64,000 bases of DNA, taken from assembly GCF_030719295.1 (NCBI RefSeq), contig NZ_CP120997.1, positions 3,910,501 through 3,974,500 of the forward strand, written 5' to 3'. Below, piece by piece: positions 42,901 to 64,000 of the stretch. The first letter of the stretch is position 1, and every line of letters begins with the position of its first letter. Made by a program: the position numbers and the translations under genes. Below the pieces are notes generated by a model. The model had not been told where the DNA came from, searched no databases, and was given only the letters and a program-made list of their open reading frames with translations. The stretch is from Streptomyces sp. Mut1. GTDB lineage: Bacteria > Actinomycetota > Actinomycetes > Streptomycetales > Streptomycetaceae.

Positions 42901-45900
42901 TGGACCCGCAGCAGCGGCTCCTCCTGGAGGTCGCCTGGGAGACCTTCGAGCGCGCGGGCATCGACCCGCGTTCGGTGAAGGGCAGCTCGACCGGCGTGTT
43001 CGCCGGGGTGATGTACCACGACTGGGGGCTGCGCCTCGGCCCGCTGCCCGACGACGTGGCCGGCTACCACGGCAACGGCAGCCTCGCGAGCGTGGTGTCC
43101 GGCCGGGTCGCGTACACGCTGGGACTTGAGGGCCCGGCGGTGAGCGTGGACACGGCGTGCTCGTCGTCGCTGGTCGCGCTGCACATGGCTGCCCGCGCAC
43201 TGCGGGCCGGTGAGTGCTCGCTCGCCCTGGCCGGCGGTGTCACGATCATGTCCACGCCCGACACCTTCCTCGACATGGCCCGGCAGCGCGGCCTCGCGTC
43301 CGACGGGCGCTGCAAGTCCTTCGGTGCCGGCGCGGACGGTACGGGCTGGGGCGAGGGCGCGGGCGTCCTGCTGCTTGAGCGGCTGTCCGACGCCCGCCGC
43401 AACGGCCACCGCGTGCTGGCCGTCGTCCGTGGCTCGGCCCTCAACCAGGACGGCGCGAGCAACGGCCTGACCGCCCCCAACGGGCCGGCCCAGCAGCGCG
43501 TCATCCGTGGCGCGCTCGCCAACGCGGGCCTGTCGGCCGCCGAGGTCGACGTCGTGGAGGCGCACGGCACGGGTACCCGCCTCGGTGACCCGATCGAGGC
43601 GCAGGCGCTCCTGGAGACCTACGGCCAGGAACGGCCCGAGGGACAGCCCCTGTGGCTCGGCTCCATCAAGTCGAACATGGGCCACACGCAGGCGGCTGCA
43701 GGTGTCGCGGGCATCATCAAGATGGTCATGGCGATGCGCCACGGCCTGCTTCCCAAGTCCCTTTACGCCGAAACCCCTTCGGACCAGGTGGACTGGTCGG
43801 CCGGTGAGGTGGAACTGCTCACCGAGGCCCGGGAGTGGCAGCCGGCGGACCGCCCCAGGCGTGCGGGCATCTCGTCCTTCGGTATCAGCGGGACGAACGC
43901 CCATGTGATCATCGAGGAGGCCCAGGAGGAGGCCGCCGCGGCGGCCACCGTCCAGGCCCCCGCCCTCCTCGCCTGGCCCGTCTCCGGCGCGACCCCCGAG
44001 GCCCTGCGGGCCCAGGCCGACCGCCTGCGCGACCGGCTCACGCAGCTCACCGACGAGGAGCTGGCCCCGGCCGCCCTCACCCTGGCCACCGGCCGCGCGG
44101 CGCTGGAGCACCGCGCCCTGGCCGTGGGCGCCGACCGTGCGGAACTCGCGGAGGCGTTGGAGCTGCTGACGGGCGCCGGGAGCGCCCAGGAGGCCAAGAC
44201 CGCGTTCCTGTTCACGGGGCAGGGTGCGCAGCGGGTCGGGATGGGCCGGGAGCTGTACGAGGCGTTCCCGGTGTTCGCGGAGGCGTTCGACGCGGTGTGC
44301 GGGGCGGTGGACGCGCGCCTCGGGGTGGCGTTGCGTGAGGCGGTGTGGGGGGAGGACGCGGAGGAGCTGAACCGTACGGTCTTCGCTCAGCCCGCGCTGT
44401 TCGCCTTCGAGGTGGCCCTGTACCGGCTCGTCGAGGCGTGGGGTGTCACCCCGGACGTCGTGGTCGGGCACTCGATCGGTGAGCTGGCCGCCGCGCATGT
44501 CGCGGGGGTGCTGTCGCTCGCGGACGCGGCGCGGCTGGTCGTGGCGCGTGGCAGGTTGATGCAGGCGCTGCCCGACGGTGGCGCGATGGTCGCCGTGCAG
44601 GCGACCGAGGACGAGGTGCTTGCACGGCTCACGGACGGGGTAGGCATCGCGGCCGTCAACGGGCCGCAGTCCGTGGTGGTGTCGGGCACCGAGGAAGCGG
44701 CACTCGCCGTGGGCGAGCACTTCGCGGCGCTGGGCCGCAAGACCAGCCGCCTTCCCGTCTCGCACGCGTTCCACTCCGCGCTCATGGAACCGATGCTGGA
44801 CGAGTTCCGGGCGGTGGCCGAGGAGCTGGTCTTCTCCGAGCCCCGCGTCCCGGTCGTCTCCACCGTCTCCGGCGAACTGTCGTCGCAGTGGCAGTCCGTC
44901 GAGTACTGGGTCGGCCAGGTCCGCGAGGCGGTCCGGTTCGCGGACGCGGTACGTGCCGCCGAAGCCTTCGGGGCCCGTACGTTCGTCGAGATCGGCCCGG
45001 ACGCGGTGCTCACCGCGCTCGGCGTCGGGTCCGCGACCGCTGACGACAGCACGTTCGTCCCGCTGGTGCGGAAGAAGCGGGCCGAGGCCCGTGAGGTTCT
45101 GGGCGGGGTCGGGGCGGCCTGGGCGCGTGGCGCCGACGTCGACTGGGCCGCCGTCCTCGGGGCCGGCCCGGGCGCGAACAGGCCCCTGGTCGACCTGCCC
45201 ACGTACGCCTTCCAGCGCAAGCGCTACTGGCTCGACGTCACCGCCAAGGCGGGCGATGTCGGCTCGGCGGGGCTGGACGCGGTCGACCATCCCGTGCTCA
45301 GCGCGGCCGTGTTCGCGCCGGAGTCGGGTGCGGTCGTCCTGACGGGCCGGCTGTCGGCCACCGGTCAGCCCTGGGTCGCGGACCACGGGGTGCACGGGGC
45401 GGTGCTGCTGCCCGGTACCGGCTTCGTGGAGCTGGCCGTACGCCTGGGCGACCAGGTCGGCTGCGACCTCCTGGAGGAGCTGACCCTGGAGGCGCCGCTC
45501 GTCCTGCCCGAGCACGGTGGCGCCTCCCTGCGGGTCGCCGCCGGGGCCCCCGACGCCTCGGGGCGGCGCCCCCTGCACATCCACTCGCGCCTCGACGGCG
45601 CACCCGAGGACGCCTGGACCCGGCACGCCACCGGCTTCCTCGCCACCGGAGCACCGCCACAGGTGCCCGGCGCCGACCTCACCCAGTGGCCGCCGCGCGG
45701 CGCGACACCCGTGGAGGTCGAAGGCGCGTACGAGCGGTTGAGTGAGCGCGGGTACGGGTACGGGCCCGCGTTCCAGGGGCTGACGGCGGCCTGGCGGCGC
45801 GGCGACGAGCTGTTCGCCGAGGTCGCGCTGCCCGAGTCCGTGCGCGGCGAGGCCGCCGACTACGGGCTGCACCCCGCGCTCCTGGACACCGCCATGCATG

Positions 45901-48900
45901 TGGACGTCCTGGTCGACCAGGACGAGGGCGGCACCGAAGCCCTTCTGCCGTTCGCCTGGAGCGGGGTGTCCCTGCACGCGACGGGGGCCGCCGCGCTCCG
46001 GGTGTACGTACGGCGCATCCGGGGCGCGGAGGAGTCGGCGATGGTCGTCGCCGACGAGACCGGCAGCCCCGTGATGACGGTGTCCTCGCTGATCTGCCGT
46101 CCGGTCTCCGCCGACCAGCTCGCCCCGGCCGAGGGGCCGCTCTCCGACGCCCTGCACCACATCGCGTGGACGCCGCTCCGGGCGCCGGCCGAACCGCTCC
46201 CGTCCTCCGGCGCCGTGCTGGACGAGTACGGGCTCGCGATCCTCTGCGAGCCGTCGGCCGCCGTGCTGGCCTGCTGCCCCACCCCGGGCGGCTGGCCGGT
46301 GCCCGAGGCCACCCGCACGACCACCGCGTACGTCCTGGACCTGGTGCAGTCCTGGCTGACCGACGAGCGGTTCGAGTCCACGACGCTCGTCGTCGTCACC
46401 CGGGGCGCCGTCGCCACCGACGCGGCCACCGCCCCCGACCTGACCCAGGCCCCCGTGTGGGGCATCGTCCGGGCGGCCCAGGCCGAGAACCCGGGCCGGA
46501 TCGTCCTCCTCGACGCCGACCCGGGCGCCGCCCTCGGCGCGGAAGGGCTCCCGGCTCTCGTCGGCGCGGCCCTCGCCCAGGACGAACCGGAACTCGCCCT
46601 CCGCGACGGCCGTTTCCTCATCCCCCGGCTCGTCAGGACCGCCGTGCCGGAGGCCGACGCGCCCTGGGACGGCGAGCGCACCGTCCTGGTCACCGGCGGT
46701 ACGGGCGGCCTCGGCGCACGCCTCGCCCACCACCTGGTCGAGCGGCACGGCGTCCGCCACCTGGTGCTCACCAGCCGCCGGGGCCTCGAAGCGCCCGGCG
46801 CCACCGAGCTGCGCGACCGGCTCATCGGGGCCGGTGCCACGGACGTCACGATCGCGGCCTGCGATGTCGCGGACCGGGAAGCGCTGGCCGCTGTCCTCGA
46901 CGCCGTCCCGCAGGCGCACCCGCTGGGCGGCGTCGTGCACGCGGCAGGTGTGGTCGACCCCGGCCTGATCGGCGCACTCACCCCGCAGCGCCTCGACACG
47001 GTGCTGCGGCCCAAGGCGGACGCCGCCTGGCACCTGCACGAACTCACCGCGGACCTGGACCTGTCGGCGTTCGTGATGTTCTCCTCGGCCGGCGGGCTCG
47101 TCCTTCCCGCCGGGCAGGGCAACTATGCGGCGGCCAACGTCTTCCTGGACGCACTCGCCGCCCACCGTCACTCCCTCGGCCTGCCCGCCACCTCACTCGC
47201 GTACGGGCTGTGGGCCGTCAACACCGGGCTCGGCGGCGAACTGACCGACGCCGACGTCGAGAAGATGAACCGGCTCGGCCTGCCCGCCCTGCCCGCCGCC
47301 CGGGGCCTCGCCCTGTTCGACGAGGCACTGCGCACCCGGCACGCCCTGCTCGCCCCGCTCCTGGTCGACCCGGCCGCCCTGCACGCCCGGGGCTCCGACG
47401 TACCACCGCTGCTGCGCGCCACCGCGGCCGCCGCCCGGCCCGCGCTCCGGCGCAGCGCCGCCGCCGCACCGGTCGGCGACAGCCTGTCCCGCCGGCTGGC
47501 GTCCCTCACGGCCGCCGAACGCACCCGGACCCTGCGCGAGCTGGTCGCCGGGCAGGTCGCGGGTGTCCTCGGCCACGAGTCCGCCGACACCGTCGGCATC
47601 GACCGCGCGTTCAAGGAGCTCGGCTTCGATTCGCTGGCCGCGGTGGAGCTGCGTAACGCGCTCAACGCCGCCACCGGGCTGCGGCTGCCCGTCACCCTCG
47701 TCTTCGACTACCCGAACACCCGGGCCGTCGCCGACTACCTCGACGCCGAACTCGGTGGCGCGCAGGAGGAGCCGGCAGCCGAACCGGTCACGACCTCGCC
47801 GCTCTCGGACGACGAGCCCATCGCGATCGTCGGCATCAGCTGCCGCTTCCCCGGCGGGGTCCGCTCCGCCGACGACCTGTGGCACCTGGTCGCCGAGGGC
47901 CGCGACGCCGTCGCCGGCTTCCCCGCCGACCGCGGCTGGGACACGGACGGGATCTACGACCCGGAGCCTGGCCTGCACGGCAAGACGTACGCCCGCGAGG
48001 GTGGATTCCTGTACGACGCGGCCGAGTTCGACCCGGCGTTCTTCGGGATCAGCCCGCGCGAGGCCGTCGCCATGGACCCGCAGCAGCGGCTCCTGCTCCA
48101 GTCGGCGTGGGAGGCGTTCGAGGACGCGGGCATCGACCCGACGGCCATGCGCGGAAGCCAGACCGGTGTCTACGCCGGGGTGATGTACCACGATTACGCG
48201 TCCCGCCTCCAGCACATCCCCGACGACGTCGCCGGCTACCTCGGCAACGGCACCGCGGCCTCGATCCTCACCGGCCGGGTCGCCTACACCCTCGGCCTGG
48301 AAGGGCCCGCCGTCAGCGTCGACACCGCATGCTCCTCGTCCCTCGTCGCCCTCCACATGGCCTGCCAGGCCCTGCGGCGCGGCGAGGTCGGCATGGCCCT
48401 CGCGGGCGGTGTCACGGTGATGTCGACGCCGGAGATCTACGTGGAGTTCGCGCAGCAGCGCGGGCTCTCCGCCGACGGCCGCTGCAAGGCGTTCGCGGGC
48501 GGCGCCGACGGTACGGGCTGGGCGGAAGGCGTCGGCCTGCTCCTGGTCGAGCGGCTGTCCGACGCGGAACGCCTCGGCCACGACGTCCTCGCCGTCATCC
48601 GGGGCTCCGCCATCAACCAGGACGGCGCGAGCAACGGGCTCACCGCGCCGAACGGCCCCTCGCAGCAGCGCGTCATCCAGCGTGCCCTGGCCGCGAGCGG
48701 CCTCACCACGGCCGACGTGGACCTCGTGGAGGGCCACGGCACCGGCACCCGCCTCGGCGACCCGATCGAGGCGCAGGCCCTCCTCGCCACCTATGGGCAG
48801 GGGCGGACCGCCGACGACCCGGTGTGGCTCGGCTCCATCAAGTCCAACATTGGCCACGCCCAGGCGGCGGCCGGCGTCAGCGGCGTCATCAAGTCCGTCA

Positions 48901-51900
48901 TGGCCCTGCGCAACGGCCTGATGCCCAAGACCCTGCATGTGGACGAGCCCTCCCCCGAGGTCGACTGGGAGGCCGGACACGTCCGCCTGCTCACCGAGGC
49001 CCGTCCGTGGCCCCGCCGCGAGGACCGGCCGCGCCGCGCGACCGTCTCCTCCTTCGGGCTCAGCGGGACCAACGCCCATCTGATCGTGGAGGAGGCGCCG
49101 CAGCCGGCGAGCCCCGCCGAGGCTCCGCAGCCCCGGCCGGACCTCACCCACCCCGTGCCCCTGGTGCTGTCCGGCTCGGACCCCGAGGCCCCTGCCCGGC
49201 AGGCCGCCGCCCTTCACGCCCGCCTGCTCGACGCTCCCGAACTCGATCTCCGCGACATCGCCCACACCCTGGCCGGCGGCCGGGCGCGCCTCGAACACCG
49301 TGGCGTCGTCCTGGCGACGGACACGGAGAGCGCTCTGCGTGAACTGTCCGCCTTCGCGGACGGGGAGGGCCTGCGGGGAGCGGTGACGAAGGGCAAGTCG
49401 GCGTTCCTGTTCACGGGGCAGGGTGCGCAGAGGCTGGGGATGGGTCGTGGTTTGTATGAGGCGTTTCCGGTGTTTGCGGGGGCGTTTGACGCGGTGTGCG
49501 GTGAGGTAGACGCGCACCTTGGGACGGGGTTGCGTGAGGTGGTGTGGGGGGAAGACGCGGATGCGTTGAACCAGACGTCCTTCACCCAGCCCGCGCTCTT
49601 TGCGTTCGAGGTCGCGTTGTTCCGGCTGGTCGAGGCGTGGGGTGTCACCCCGGATGTGGTGGTCGGGCACTCGATTGGTGAGTTGGCTGCCGCGCATGTG
49701 GCGGGGGTGTTGTCCCTCGCGGACGCGGCACGCCTGGTCGTTGCCCGGGGCAGGCTCATGCAGGCGCTTCCCGCAGGTGGCGCGATGGTCGCTGTTCAAG
49801 CGACCGAGGACGAGGTGCTTACGCGTCTGACGGGCGGGGTATCCCTGGCGGCCGTCAACGGTCCGCAGGCTGTCGTCGTCTCAGGAGTGGAGTCCGAAGC
49901 CCTGGCGGTGGGCGAGCACTTTGCCGCGCTGGGTCGTAAGACGAGCCGTCTTCCCGTTTCGCACGCGTTCCACTCGGCGCTCATGGAGCCGATGCTGGAT
50001 GAGTTCCGGACGATCGCGGCCGGGCTGTCGTATGCCGAGCCGCGCGTTCCGGTCGTCTCCACTGTCACGGGTGCTTCGTCCTCCGCCTGGCAGACCCCGG
50101 AGTACTGGGTCGGTCAGGTCCGTGAGCCGGTCCGGTTCGCGGACGCTGTGGGCGCCGCCGAAGCTCTCGGGGCCCGTACGTTCATCGAGATCGGTCCGGA
50201 CGCTGTCCTCACCGCACTCGCGGCCGGGTCGGCCACCGCTGACGACAGTTCGTTCATCCCCCTCGTGCGCAAGAAGCACGACGAGGCCCGAGCGGCTCTG
50301 GCCGGGGCCGGTGCGGCGTGGGTCCGGGGTGTGGAGGTCGACTGGGAGGCGTTGCAGGCGGGTACGGGTGGGCGCGGGGTCGATCTGCCCACGTACCCCT
50401 TCCAGCGCACCCGCTACTGGCTGGACGCGCCCGCCGCAGTCGGGGACGCGGCCGGGCTCGGGCAGTTGCCCGCCGGGCACCCGCTGCTCAGTGCCGTGGT
50501 CGTCTCGCCGGAGACCGGGGCCCTGGTGCTCACCGGACGGCTGTCCGTCGCCACGCAGCCCTGGATCGCCGATCACGCCGTGCACGGCAGCGTGCTGCTT
50601 CCCGGCACCGCGTACATCGAGATGGCGCTCAGGGCCGGGCAGGAGGCCGGGTGCGCGCAGCTGGAGGAGCTGACGCAGGAGACCCCGCTGTTGCTGCCGG
50701 GCAAGGGCGGTGTCGCGGTTCAGGTGACCGTGGGCGAGGCGGACGAGGCCGGGCGGCGCGATGTCGTCGTGTACTCGCGGGCCGAGGATCTGCCCGCCGA
50801 CGCGCCGTGGACGCGTAACGCCCGTGGTGTGCTCGCCGTGGAGCCCGCGCCCGTCGTGACGGACCTGGAGTCCTGGCCGCCGGCCGATGCGCGGGCGGTG
50901 GACGTGAGCGGGATGTACGAGGACCTGGCCGGGCTCGGATACGGGTACGGACCCGTCTTCCAGGGCCTGACGGCGGCCTGGCGGCGCGGCGACGAGCTGT
51001 TCGCCGAGATCACGTTGCCCGAGCACGCCCGCACCGAGGCCGCCGCGTTCGCCCTGCACCCGGCGCTGCTCGACGCGGCGCTGCACGCGGAGCGGATCTT
51101 CGACGCGGATCACGAGGGGCCCGTACGGGCGGCCCTGCCGTTCGCCTGGAGCGGGGTCACCCTGCACGCCACCGGGTCCACCGCCCTGCGGGTGCGGCTG
51201 ACCAAGCCCGGCCCGGACGCGGTCGCGCTGCGGATCACCGCGCCGACCGGCGAGCCCGTGGCCACCGTCGAGTCGCTGGTGGTCCGCGAGGTGTCCGCCG
51301 CCCAGCTGTCGGGCGGCGCGAACGGGCGGGGCGCCGAGCTGTTCCGTATCGACTGGCAATCCCCGCAGCCGGGCGGACCGGCGGTGCCGGTGGCGGCCAC
51401 CGAGGACTGGCTCGTCGTCGGGAGCGCGCTGCCGGGCTTCCGGTCGGTGCCCACGCTCGCCGAGGCCCTCGCGCAGGCGTCGGTCCCCGGTACGGTCCTG
51501 CTGACCGCGCCGGACGTCTCCGACGTCTTCGGCACCACGGGTGGAGTGCCCGAGCAGGTCAGGGCCTCCGTGGGCCGGCTGCTCGACACGCTCCGCCAGT
51601 GGCTGTCCGACACGCGGTTCGCGGAGGCACGGCTGGTGCTCGTCACCCGTGACGCCGTCGTCGCACGCGACGGGGACGCGGTGGACTGCGTACAGGCCCC
51701 CCTGTGGGGTGTCCTGCGCGCTGCGCAGGCCGAGAACCCGGGCCGGTTCACCGTGGTCGACCTCGACACGGCCACAGAATCGTTGGCGGCCCTGCCCGCC
51801 GCACTGGCCTCGGCCGAGACCGAGATCGCCGTACGCGGAGGCCAGGTCCTGGTCCCCCGCTACACGGCCGTCACCGGCGGCGGCGAGCCCCTCACCTGGT

Positions 51901-53258
51901 CGCCGGACGGCACCGTCCTGATCACGGGCGGCACCGGCCTGCTGGGCGCGGTACTCGCCCGGCACCTGGTCGCCGAGCAGGGCGTACGCCACCTGGTCCT
52001 CACCAGCCGGCGCGGCACGGACGCCCCGGGCGCGGCGGAACTGCACACCGAACTCACCGCTTCGGGCGCCGAGTCGGTCCGGATCGTGGCCGTGGACGCG
52101 GCCGACCGGTACGCGCTCGCCGCACTCCTGGACGACATCCCGGCCGAGCACCCGCTGACCGGGGTCGTGCACGCCGCGGGTGTGATGGACAACGCGCTCG
52201 TCGGAGCCGTCACCCCGGAGCAGGTCGGCAGGGTGTTGCGGCCCAAGGTGGACGCCGCCTGGCACCTGCACGAGCTGACCCGGAACCTGGACCTGTCCGC
52301 GTTCGTCCTGTACTCCTCGGCGGGCGGCCAGATCCTTCCCGCCGGGCAGGCCACCTACGCGGCCGCCAACGTCTTCCTCGACGCCCTGGCCGCCGAACGC
52401 CGGGCCGCCGGGCTCGCCGCCACCTCCCTGGCTTGGGGTTTGTGGGAGGGCACGGTCGGGGAAGGCCCCGAACTCACCGACGCCGACCTGCGCCGCATGG
52501 GCCGCTCCGGAGTCCTGGAACTGTCCTTCCCCGACGGCCTCGCGCTGTTCGACACGGCACTCGGCCAGGACGCGGCGCTGCTCGCACCGGTCCGGCTCGA
52601 CCGGGCCGCGCTGCGCGAGCGGGCCGACGAGATCCCTGCCCTGCTCCGCGCCCTGGCCGGTCCACCGGCCCGCAAGGGACCCAAGCCCGCCGCCGTGCCG
52701 GCGGCCGGTGCCGGGGACACCGGGGGCTCCCTCGTCCGCGCCAAGCTCGCCGGGCTGCGGACCGGCCTGGAGCAGGACCGCTACCTGGAGGAGCTGGTAC
52801 GCGGCCACGCGGCGGCCGTCCTCGGCCACGGCGACCCGGCGGGCGTCCCCGCCGACCGGGGCTTCACCGAGCTGGGCCTCGACTCCCTCGGCGCGATCGA
52901 ACTCCGCAACCGGCTCCAGAAGGCCACCGGACTGCGGCTGCCCGCCACCCTGATGTTCGACTACCCCAACTCGGCCGCCCTGGCCGGATTCCTGCGGGAG
53001 GGCCTGGAGCCCGAGCCGGTGCCGGAGACCACGGGCGGTGGGGAGGCCCTGGACGACGAGGCACTCCGGCGGGCCCTGCTGTCGATCCCGGCAGCCCGCC
53101 TGCGCGAGTCCGGGCTGCTCGACGCCCTGCTCGGCCTGGCACGCACCGAACCGGCGCGGCCTTCCGCCACCACGACCGACGAACCGGGTCCCGCCATCGA
53201 GGAGATGGCCGTGGACGACCTCGTACGAGCCGCCCTGGCCGGCGGCGAACTCAGCTGA
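36999..53258 (+). CDS. Type I modular PKS: loading ACP plus three KS-AT-DH-KR-ACP modules
   Basis: This 5419-residue protein begins with an ACP (Ser87 in LGLDSIAL) and no loading AT or KS. Three full modules follow. Active residues by module: KS Cys322, Cys2054, Cys3778; AT Ser774, Ser2492, Ser4225 (GHSIGE, all with HAFH, malonyl type); DH His1079, His2796, His4526 (HxxxGxxxxP, with downstream LLDxxxH); KR Tyr1648, Tyr3376, Tyr5120; ACP Ser1819, Ser3545, Ser5296. KS1 has TACSGS and is a normal condensing KS. No ER is present. The C terminus ([20 protein letters not shown], then a helical tail) is a docking domain for PKS2. The product should be a triene on an externally supplied starter. Start ATG 36999 has GGGAG; GTG 36939 is less likely. 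Confidence 0.93.
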   Translation: MSAGFDPVADDMSGAEVRPGGRSEAGPGDNPVATLAGRLSGLPGSEQTRLLTDLVCEQTAECLRKVRPDTEPVVVAHTSFRELGLDSIALVDLHARINAATGLALPVTAAFDHPSPELLAARVRTELLGAPAGRAVAEPVAEPAPAFDGEPIAVVGISGRFPGGIRSAEDLWNLVDGGRSAVGPFPDNRGWNLDALFDDDPTVPGTCYTRTGGFLYDAAEFDAEFFGISPREALAMDPQQRLLLETAWEALERTGIDPTSLRGSRTGVFIGAGPSEYGPRVQDAPENLTGYLVTGGALSVTSGRVAYALGLEGPALTVDTACSGSLVSLHLAVQSLRRGECSMALAGGVTVLSTPGLFTEFSRQRGLAPDGQIKAFADGADGTSFAEGVGLLVVERLSDARRNGHRILAVVRGSAVNQDGASNGLTAPSGTAQQRVIAQALADAGLTGDDVDAVEAHGTGTTLGDPIEASALIATYGRSRPVDRPLWLGSVKSNLGHTQAAAGVAGLMKMIMAMRNGVLPRTLHVDTPSGNVDWSAGTVQLLTEPVPWPQTEDRPRRAGVSGFGISGTNAHVIVEEPPARDEAESYEEPSAGPVLVPVGARSDEGLRAQAARLADFLDERPDLTAADLGHALGTGRAALEHRAVVVADGRDELLGGLRALAAGTAADATRTGALPAGRLAFLFTGQGSQRLAMGRRLYDTYPVFADALADAIGWLDLQLDLSLWDVLFAEEGSREAALLDQTRYAQTALFAVEVALFRLVESWGIRPDFLAGHSIGEIAAAHVAGVLNLEDAAILVAARGRLMQELPAGGAMIAVQATEEEVLPFLGEQVAVAALNAPGSLVLSGEEDATVALAERFAAQGRKTKRLQVSHAFHSPLMAPMLEEFRRIAGVLTYSAPTIPVVSTVTGRLATADELCSPDYWTGHVRSAVRFSDAMDWLVARGGARTFLELGPDGVLSALGQNCLTEEREADTVFAPLLRAGKDEVREALGAAALAHARGALLDWRALYAGRPARRVELPTYAFRTRRYWLAPEASGSTGLGRLASQHPVLSSAGDLAGTGTTVLTGRVSPRTHPWTADHTIAGVTLLPGTALVELALRAGTETGCGLVEELTLQAPLVLPGSGGVDLQVVVAPADASGRRTVECFSRPDGAETSEDAWTRHATGLLAPAAPAPDTTALSGVWPPAGAVPLDVSTLYADMADEGYGYGPAFHGVRAAWLLDGEVYADVELPEHVRADAAGYGLHPALLDAALHPADHALATAGNRPEGTWIPFSWNRATLYAAGASAVRVRIAARGPEELDVTVADATGAPVARVESLLLRAVTAGQLAADRSDPLLAVRWNSAELPSNEIDFGTFGEVAGEVVPPVVVYRTPPTPEGDVPAAVRAVTADALAAVQAWLADERYAGSRLAVVTRGGAAVPGTDVDLGQAPVWGLVRSAEAENPGRFVLVDTDETGTALLGRALAASSEPELALRGDRMYVPRLAAVPAPDVERPTPWDATGTVLLTGGTGGVGAELARHLVREHGVRHLVLTSRRGADAPGARELLAELADSGAEVTVSATDVADRDALAALLAAIPAAHPLRAVVHAAGVIDDGLVGHLTAGRLDTVLRPKVDAAWHLHELTAGLDLAAFVLFSSASTVLDGAGQGNYAAANLFLDALAARRAAAGQVVTSLAWGLWAGGGGMGASLDAAALTRIERLGLDSLSFEENLAQLDKALTTDEPAVVPIRVNQRAVRARTDGTPTLLRALVRPRTVPAARTAGAAATTGAAPLAALLADMGAADRLAHVLRMVRTETAAVLGYQSADEVSATRAFMETGFDSLAAVELRNRLATATGLRLSATLTFDYPTATVLAEHLVTKLVGTVPATDAAAPAARAGAGATDDDPIVIVSMACRYPGGVTSPEELWQLVAEGSDAIGPFPTDRGWDTDLYDPEIGKPGRTYSTEGAFLYDAARFDPAFFGISPREAQAMDPQQRLLLEVAWETFERAGIDPRSVKGSSTGVFAGVMYHDWGLRLGPLPDDVAGYHGNGSLASVVSGRVAYTLGLEGPAVSVDTACSSSLVALHMAARALRAGECSLALAGGVTIMSTPDTFLDMARQRGLASDGRCKSFGAGADGTGWGEGAGVLLLERLSDARRNGHRVLAVVRGSALNQDGASNGLTAPNGPAQQRVIRGALANAGLSAAEVDVVEAHGTGTRLGDPIEAQALLETYGQERPEGQPLWLGSIKSNMGHTQAAAGVAGIIKMVMAMRHGLLPKSLYAETPSDQVDWSAGEVELLTEAREWQPADRPRRAGISSFGISGTNAHVIIEEAQEEAAAAATVQAPALLAWPVSGATPEALRAQADRLRDRLTQLTDEELAPAALTLATGRAALEHRALAVGADRAELAEALELLTGAGSAQEAKTAFLFTGQGAQRVGMGRELYEAFPVFAEAFDAVCGAVDARLGVALREAVWGEDAEELNRTVFAQPALFAFEVALYRLVEAWGVTPDVVVGHSIGELAAAHVAGVLSLADAARLVVARGRLMQALPDGGAMVAVQATEDEVLARLTDGVGIAAVNGPQSVVVSGTEEAALAVGEHFAALGRKTSRLPVSHAFHSALMEPMLDEFRAVAEELVFSEPRVPVVSTVSGELSSQWQSVEYWVGQVREAVRFADAVRAAEAFGARTFVEIGPDAVLTALGVGSATADDSTFVPLVRKKRAEAREVLGGVGAAWARGADVDWAAVLGAGPGANRPLVDLPTYAFQRKRYWLDVTAKAGDVGSAGLDAVDHPVLSAAVFAPESGAVVLTGRLSATGQPWVADHGVHGAVLLPGTGFVELAVRLGDQVGCDLLEELTLEAPLVLPEHGGASLRVAAGAPDASGRRPLHIHSRLDGAPEDAWTRHATGFLATGAPPQVPGADLTQWPPRGATPVEVEGAYERLSERGYGYGPAFQGLTAAWRRGDELFAEVALPESVRGEAADYGLHPALLDTAMHVDVLVDQDEGGTEALLPFAWSGVSLHATGAAALRVYVRRIRGAEESAMVVADETGSPVMTVSSLICRPVSADQLAPAEGPLSDALHHIAWTPLRAPAEPLPSSGAVLDEYGLAILCEPSAAVLACCPTPGGWPVPEATRTTTAYVLDLVQSWLTDERFESTTLVVVTRGAVATDAATAPDLTQAPVWGIVRAAQAENPGRIVLLDADPGAALGAEGLPALVGAALAQDEPELALRDGRFLIPRLVRTAVPEADAPWDGERTVLVTGGTGGLGARLAHHLVERHGVRHLVLTSRRGLEAPGATELRDRLIGAGATDVTIAACDVADREALAAVLDAVPQAHPLGGVVHAAGVVDPGLIGALTPQRLDTVLRPKADAAWHLHELTADLDLSAFVMFSSAGGLVLPAGQGNYAAANVFLDALAAHRHSLGLPATSLAYGLWAVNTGLGGELTDADVEKMNRLGLPALPAARGLALFDEALRTRHALLAPLLVDPAALHARGSDVPPLLRATAAAARPALRRSAAAAPVGDSLSRRLASLTAAERTRTLRELVAGQVAGVLGHESADTVGIDRAFKELGFDSLAAVELRNALNAATGLRLPVTLVFDYPNTRAVADYLDAELGGAQEEPAAEPVTTSPLSDDEPIAIVGISCRFPGGVRSADDLWHLVAEGRDAVAGFPADRGWDTDGIYDPEPGLHGKTYAREGGFLYDAAEFDPAFFGISPREAVAMDPQQRLLLQSAWEAFEDAGIDPTAMRGSQTGVYAGVMYHDYASRLQHIPDDVAGYLGNGTAASILTGRVAYTLGLEGPAVSVDTACSSSLVALHMACQALRRGEVGMALAGGVTVMSTPEIYVEFAQQRGLSADGRCKAFAGGADGTGWAEGVGLLLVERLSDAERLGHDVLAVIRGSAINQDGASNGLTAPNGPSQQRVIQRALAASGLTTADVDLVEGHGTGTRLGDPIEAQALLATYGQGRTADDPVWLGSIKSNIGHAQAAAGVSGVIKSVMALRNGLMPKTLHVDEPSPEVDWEAGHVRLLTEARPWPRREDRPRRATVSSFGLSGTNAHLIVEEAPQPASPAEAPQPRPDLTHPVPLVLSGSDPEAPARQAAALHARLLDAPELDLRDIAHTLAGGRARLEHRGVVLATDTESALRELSAFADGEGLRGAVTKGKSAFLFTGQGAQRLGMGRGLYEAFPVFAGAFDAVCGEVDAHLGTGLREVVWGEDADALNQTSFTQPALFAFEVALFRLVEAWGVTPDVVVGHSIGELAAAHVAGVLSLADAARLVVARGRLMQALPAGGAMVAVQATEDEVLTRLTGGVSLAAVNGPQAVVVSGVESEALAVGEHFAALGRKTSRLPVSHAFHSALMEPMLDEFRTIAAGLSYAEPRVPVVSTVTGASSSAWQTPEYWVGQVREPVRFADAVGAAEALGARTFIEIGPDAVLTALAAGSATADDSSFIPLVRKKHDEARAALAGAGAAWVRGVEVDWEALQAGTGGRGVDLPTYPFQRTRYWLDAPAAVGDAAGLGQLPAGHPLLSAVVVSPETGALVLTGRLSVATQPWIADHAVHGSVLLPGTAYIEMALRAGQEAGCAQLEELTQETPLLLPGKGGVAVQVTVGEADEAGRRDVVVYSRAEDLPADAPWTRNARGVLAVEPAPVVTDLESWPPADARAVDVSGMYEDLAGLGYGYGPVFQGLTAAWRRGDELFAEITLPEHARTEAAAFALHPALLDAALHAERIFDADHEGPVRAALPFAWSGVTLHATGSTALRVRLTKPGPDAVALRITAPTGEPVATVESLVVREVSAAQLSGGANGRGAELFRIDWQSPQPGGPAVPVAATEDWLVVGSALPGFRSVPTLAEALAQASVPGTVLLTAPDVSDVFGTTGGVPEQVRASVGRLLDTLRQWLSDTRFAEARLVLVTRDAVVARDGDAVDCVQAPLWGVLRAAQAENPGRFTVVDLDTATESLAALPAALASAETEIAVRGGQVLVPRYTAVTGGGEPLTWSPDGTVLITGGTGLLGAVLARHLVAEQGVRHLVLTSRRGTDAPGAAELHTELTASGAESVRIVAVDAADRYALAALLDDIPAEHPLTGVVHAAGVMDNALVGAVTPEQVGRVLRPKVDAAWHLHELTRNLDLSAFVLYSSAGGQILPAGQATYAAANVFLDALAAERRAAGLAATSLAWGLWEGTVGEGPELTDADLRRMGRSGVLELSFPDGLALFDTALGQDAALLAPVRLDRAALRERADEIPALLRALAGPPARKGPKPAAVPAAGAGDTGGSLVRAKLAGLRTGLEQDRYLEELVRGHAAAVLGHGDPAGVPADRGFTELGLDSLGAIELRNRLQKATGLRLPATLMFDYPNSAALAGFLREGLEPEPVPETTGGGEALDDEALRRALLSIPAARLRESGLLDALLGLARTEPARPSATTTDEPGPAIEEMAVDDLVRAALAGGELS
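49372..50194 (+). repeat. AT-domain duplication, copy in module 3
   Basis: This 823-bp segment is identical to 59921-60743 except at two bases (49917 C/T, His to Tyr; 50054 C/T, silent). It covers the AT core of module 3. Confidence 0.95.
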
Positions 53259-53283
53259 CCCGACGCTGGATGATGAGGATGAC

Positions 53284-63654
<10,371 letters not shown>

Positions 63655-63690
63655 CGTCCGCCCCGCCCCACCCGGCGGTACGGGCACCCC

Positions 63691-63741
63691 GGCCGGGGTG
63701 TGCGACAGCTGTACAGCAGCCGTCGCACACCCCGGCCTTTT
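63691..63741 (+). terminator. Intrinsic terminator between PKS2 and PKS3
   Basis: A 16-bp perfect stem (63691-63706 with 63722-63737) and a 15-base loop are followed by TTTT. It lies 37 bp after the PKS2 stop, within a 242-bp intergenic gap. Confidence 0.92.
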
Positions 63742-63896
63742 GCGCCATTCCTCCCCCGCCGGACCGGGTCCCGCGGCAGGGGTGGGTTAAGGGTAGGCCG
63801 CCCCTCAACGCCCTCAGTAGCGTTCGAAATCCGATCGACGTTGGACGCCGCGTGAGTGAGTCGCCACGGATCGTCTACCAGAGGGAGTAGGTCTCT

Positions 63897-64000
63897 GTGA
63901 GCAACGAGGAGCGACTTCTCGAGTACCTGAAACGGGCCACGACCGACCTGCGCGACGCGCGCCGCCGGCTGGCGGACGCCGAACGCCGGCTCGAAGAGGC
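63897..64000 (+). CDS. Third modular PKS, N-terminal docking domain (partial)
   Basis: The gene runs off the right edge. GTG 63897 is preceded by GGGAG. The 34 visible codons encode VSNEERLLEYLKRATTDLRD and then ARRRLADAERRLEE, a coiled-coil docking domain like that of PKS2. KS and later domains should follow outside the window. Because a strong terminator precedes it, the gene probably has its own promoter in 63742-63890 or relies on read-through. Confidence 0.85.
   Translation, partial: MSNEERLLEYLKRATTDLRDARRRLADAERRLEE

Overview
The window is high-GC actinomycete DNA, almost certainly from a Streptomyces. The evidence is GTG starts, third-position G/C coding, a Streptomyces-type subtilisin inhibitor, an acyl-CoA carboxylase epsilon subunit, a TraB/FtsK-type integrative element and giant modular type I PKS genes.

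Region 1 (1-446): the 3' end of a trypsin-like/PDZ serine protease gene, followed by a terminator.

Region 2 (502-17202): an actinomycete integrative and conjugative element (AICE) inserted in the 3' half of a tRNA-Ser(UGA) gene. It carries int, xis, an iteron-rich non-coding block, a SF3-like ATPase, a Prim-Pol replication protein, a cytosine methylase-like gene, traB, several small genes and a cargo end. The cargo holds a truncated recombinase, a truncated GntR regulator with a HAD phosphatase, a YaaC-like protein, a Shedu/DUF4263-like nuclease and a second C5 methyltransferase. The element shows clear decay. There are three apparent homopolymer frameshifts, one in-frame TGA, two gene fragments meeting at one junction, and an attR copy that lost three bases. 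The last three cargo genes look like a defence or restriction-modification set.

Region 3 (17293-25736): an atypical tRNA-Trp, a small secreted protein and a tightly overlapping five-gene operon. The operon matches the mycobacterial igr steroid side-chain pathway (FadE29, ChsH2, FadE28, ChsH1, Ltp2). A SigE-family sigma factor and a fatty-acyl-CoA synthetase with a TetR-type operator follow.

Region 4 (25888-34148): a very large PAS/receiver protein with a degenerate kinase core and a long disordered linker, a subtilisin-inhibitor gene, tRNA-Ser(GCU) and tRNA-Arg(ACG), an aminoglycoside-phosphotransferase-like fragment, and a regulatory trio (XRE-TPR protein, HATPase anti-sigma-like protein, small ORF).

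Region 5 (34154-64000): the left part of a type I polyketide cluster. A leftward operon (acyl-CoA carboxylase beta, epsilon, type II thioesterase) diverges from rightward PKS genes. PKS1 has a loading ACP and three modules, PKS2 has two, and a third PKS starts at 63897. All five complete modules are KS-AT-DH-KR-ACP with malonyl-type ATs, so the predicted early product is an all-malonate conjugated polyene. The starter must be placed on the N-terminal ACP by an enzyme outside the window. The carboxylase carries the acetyl-CoA-type specificity residue, which fits malonyl-CoA supply.
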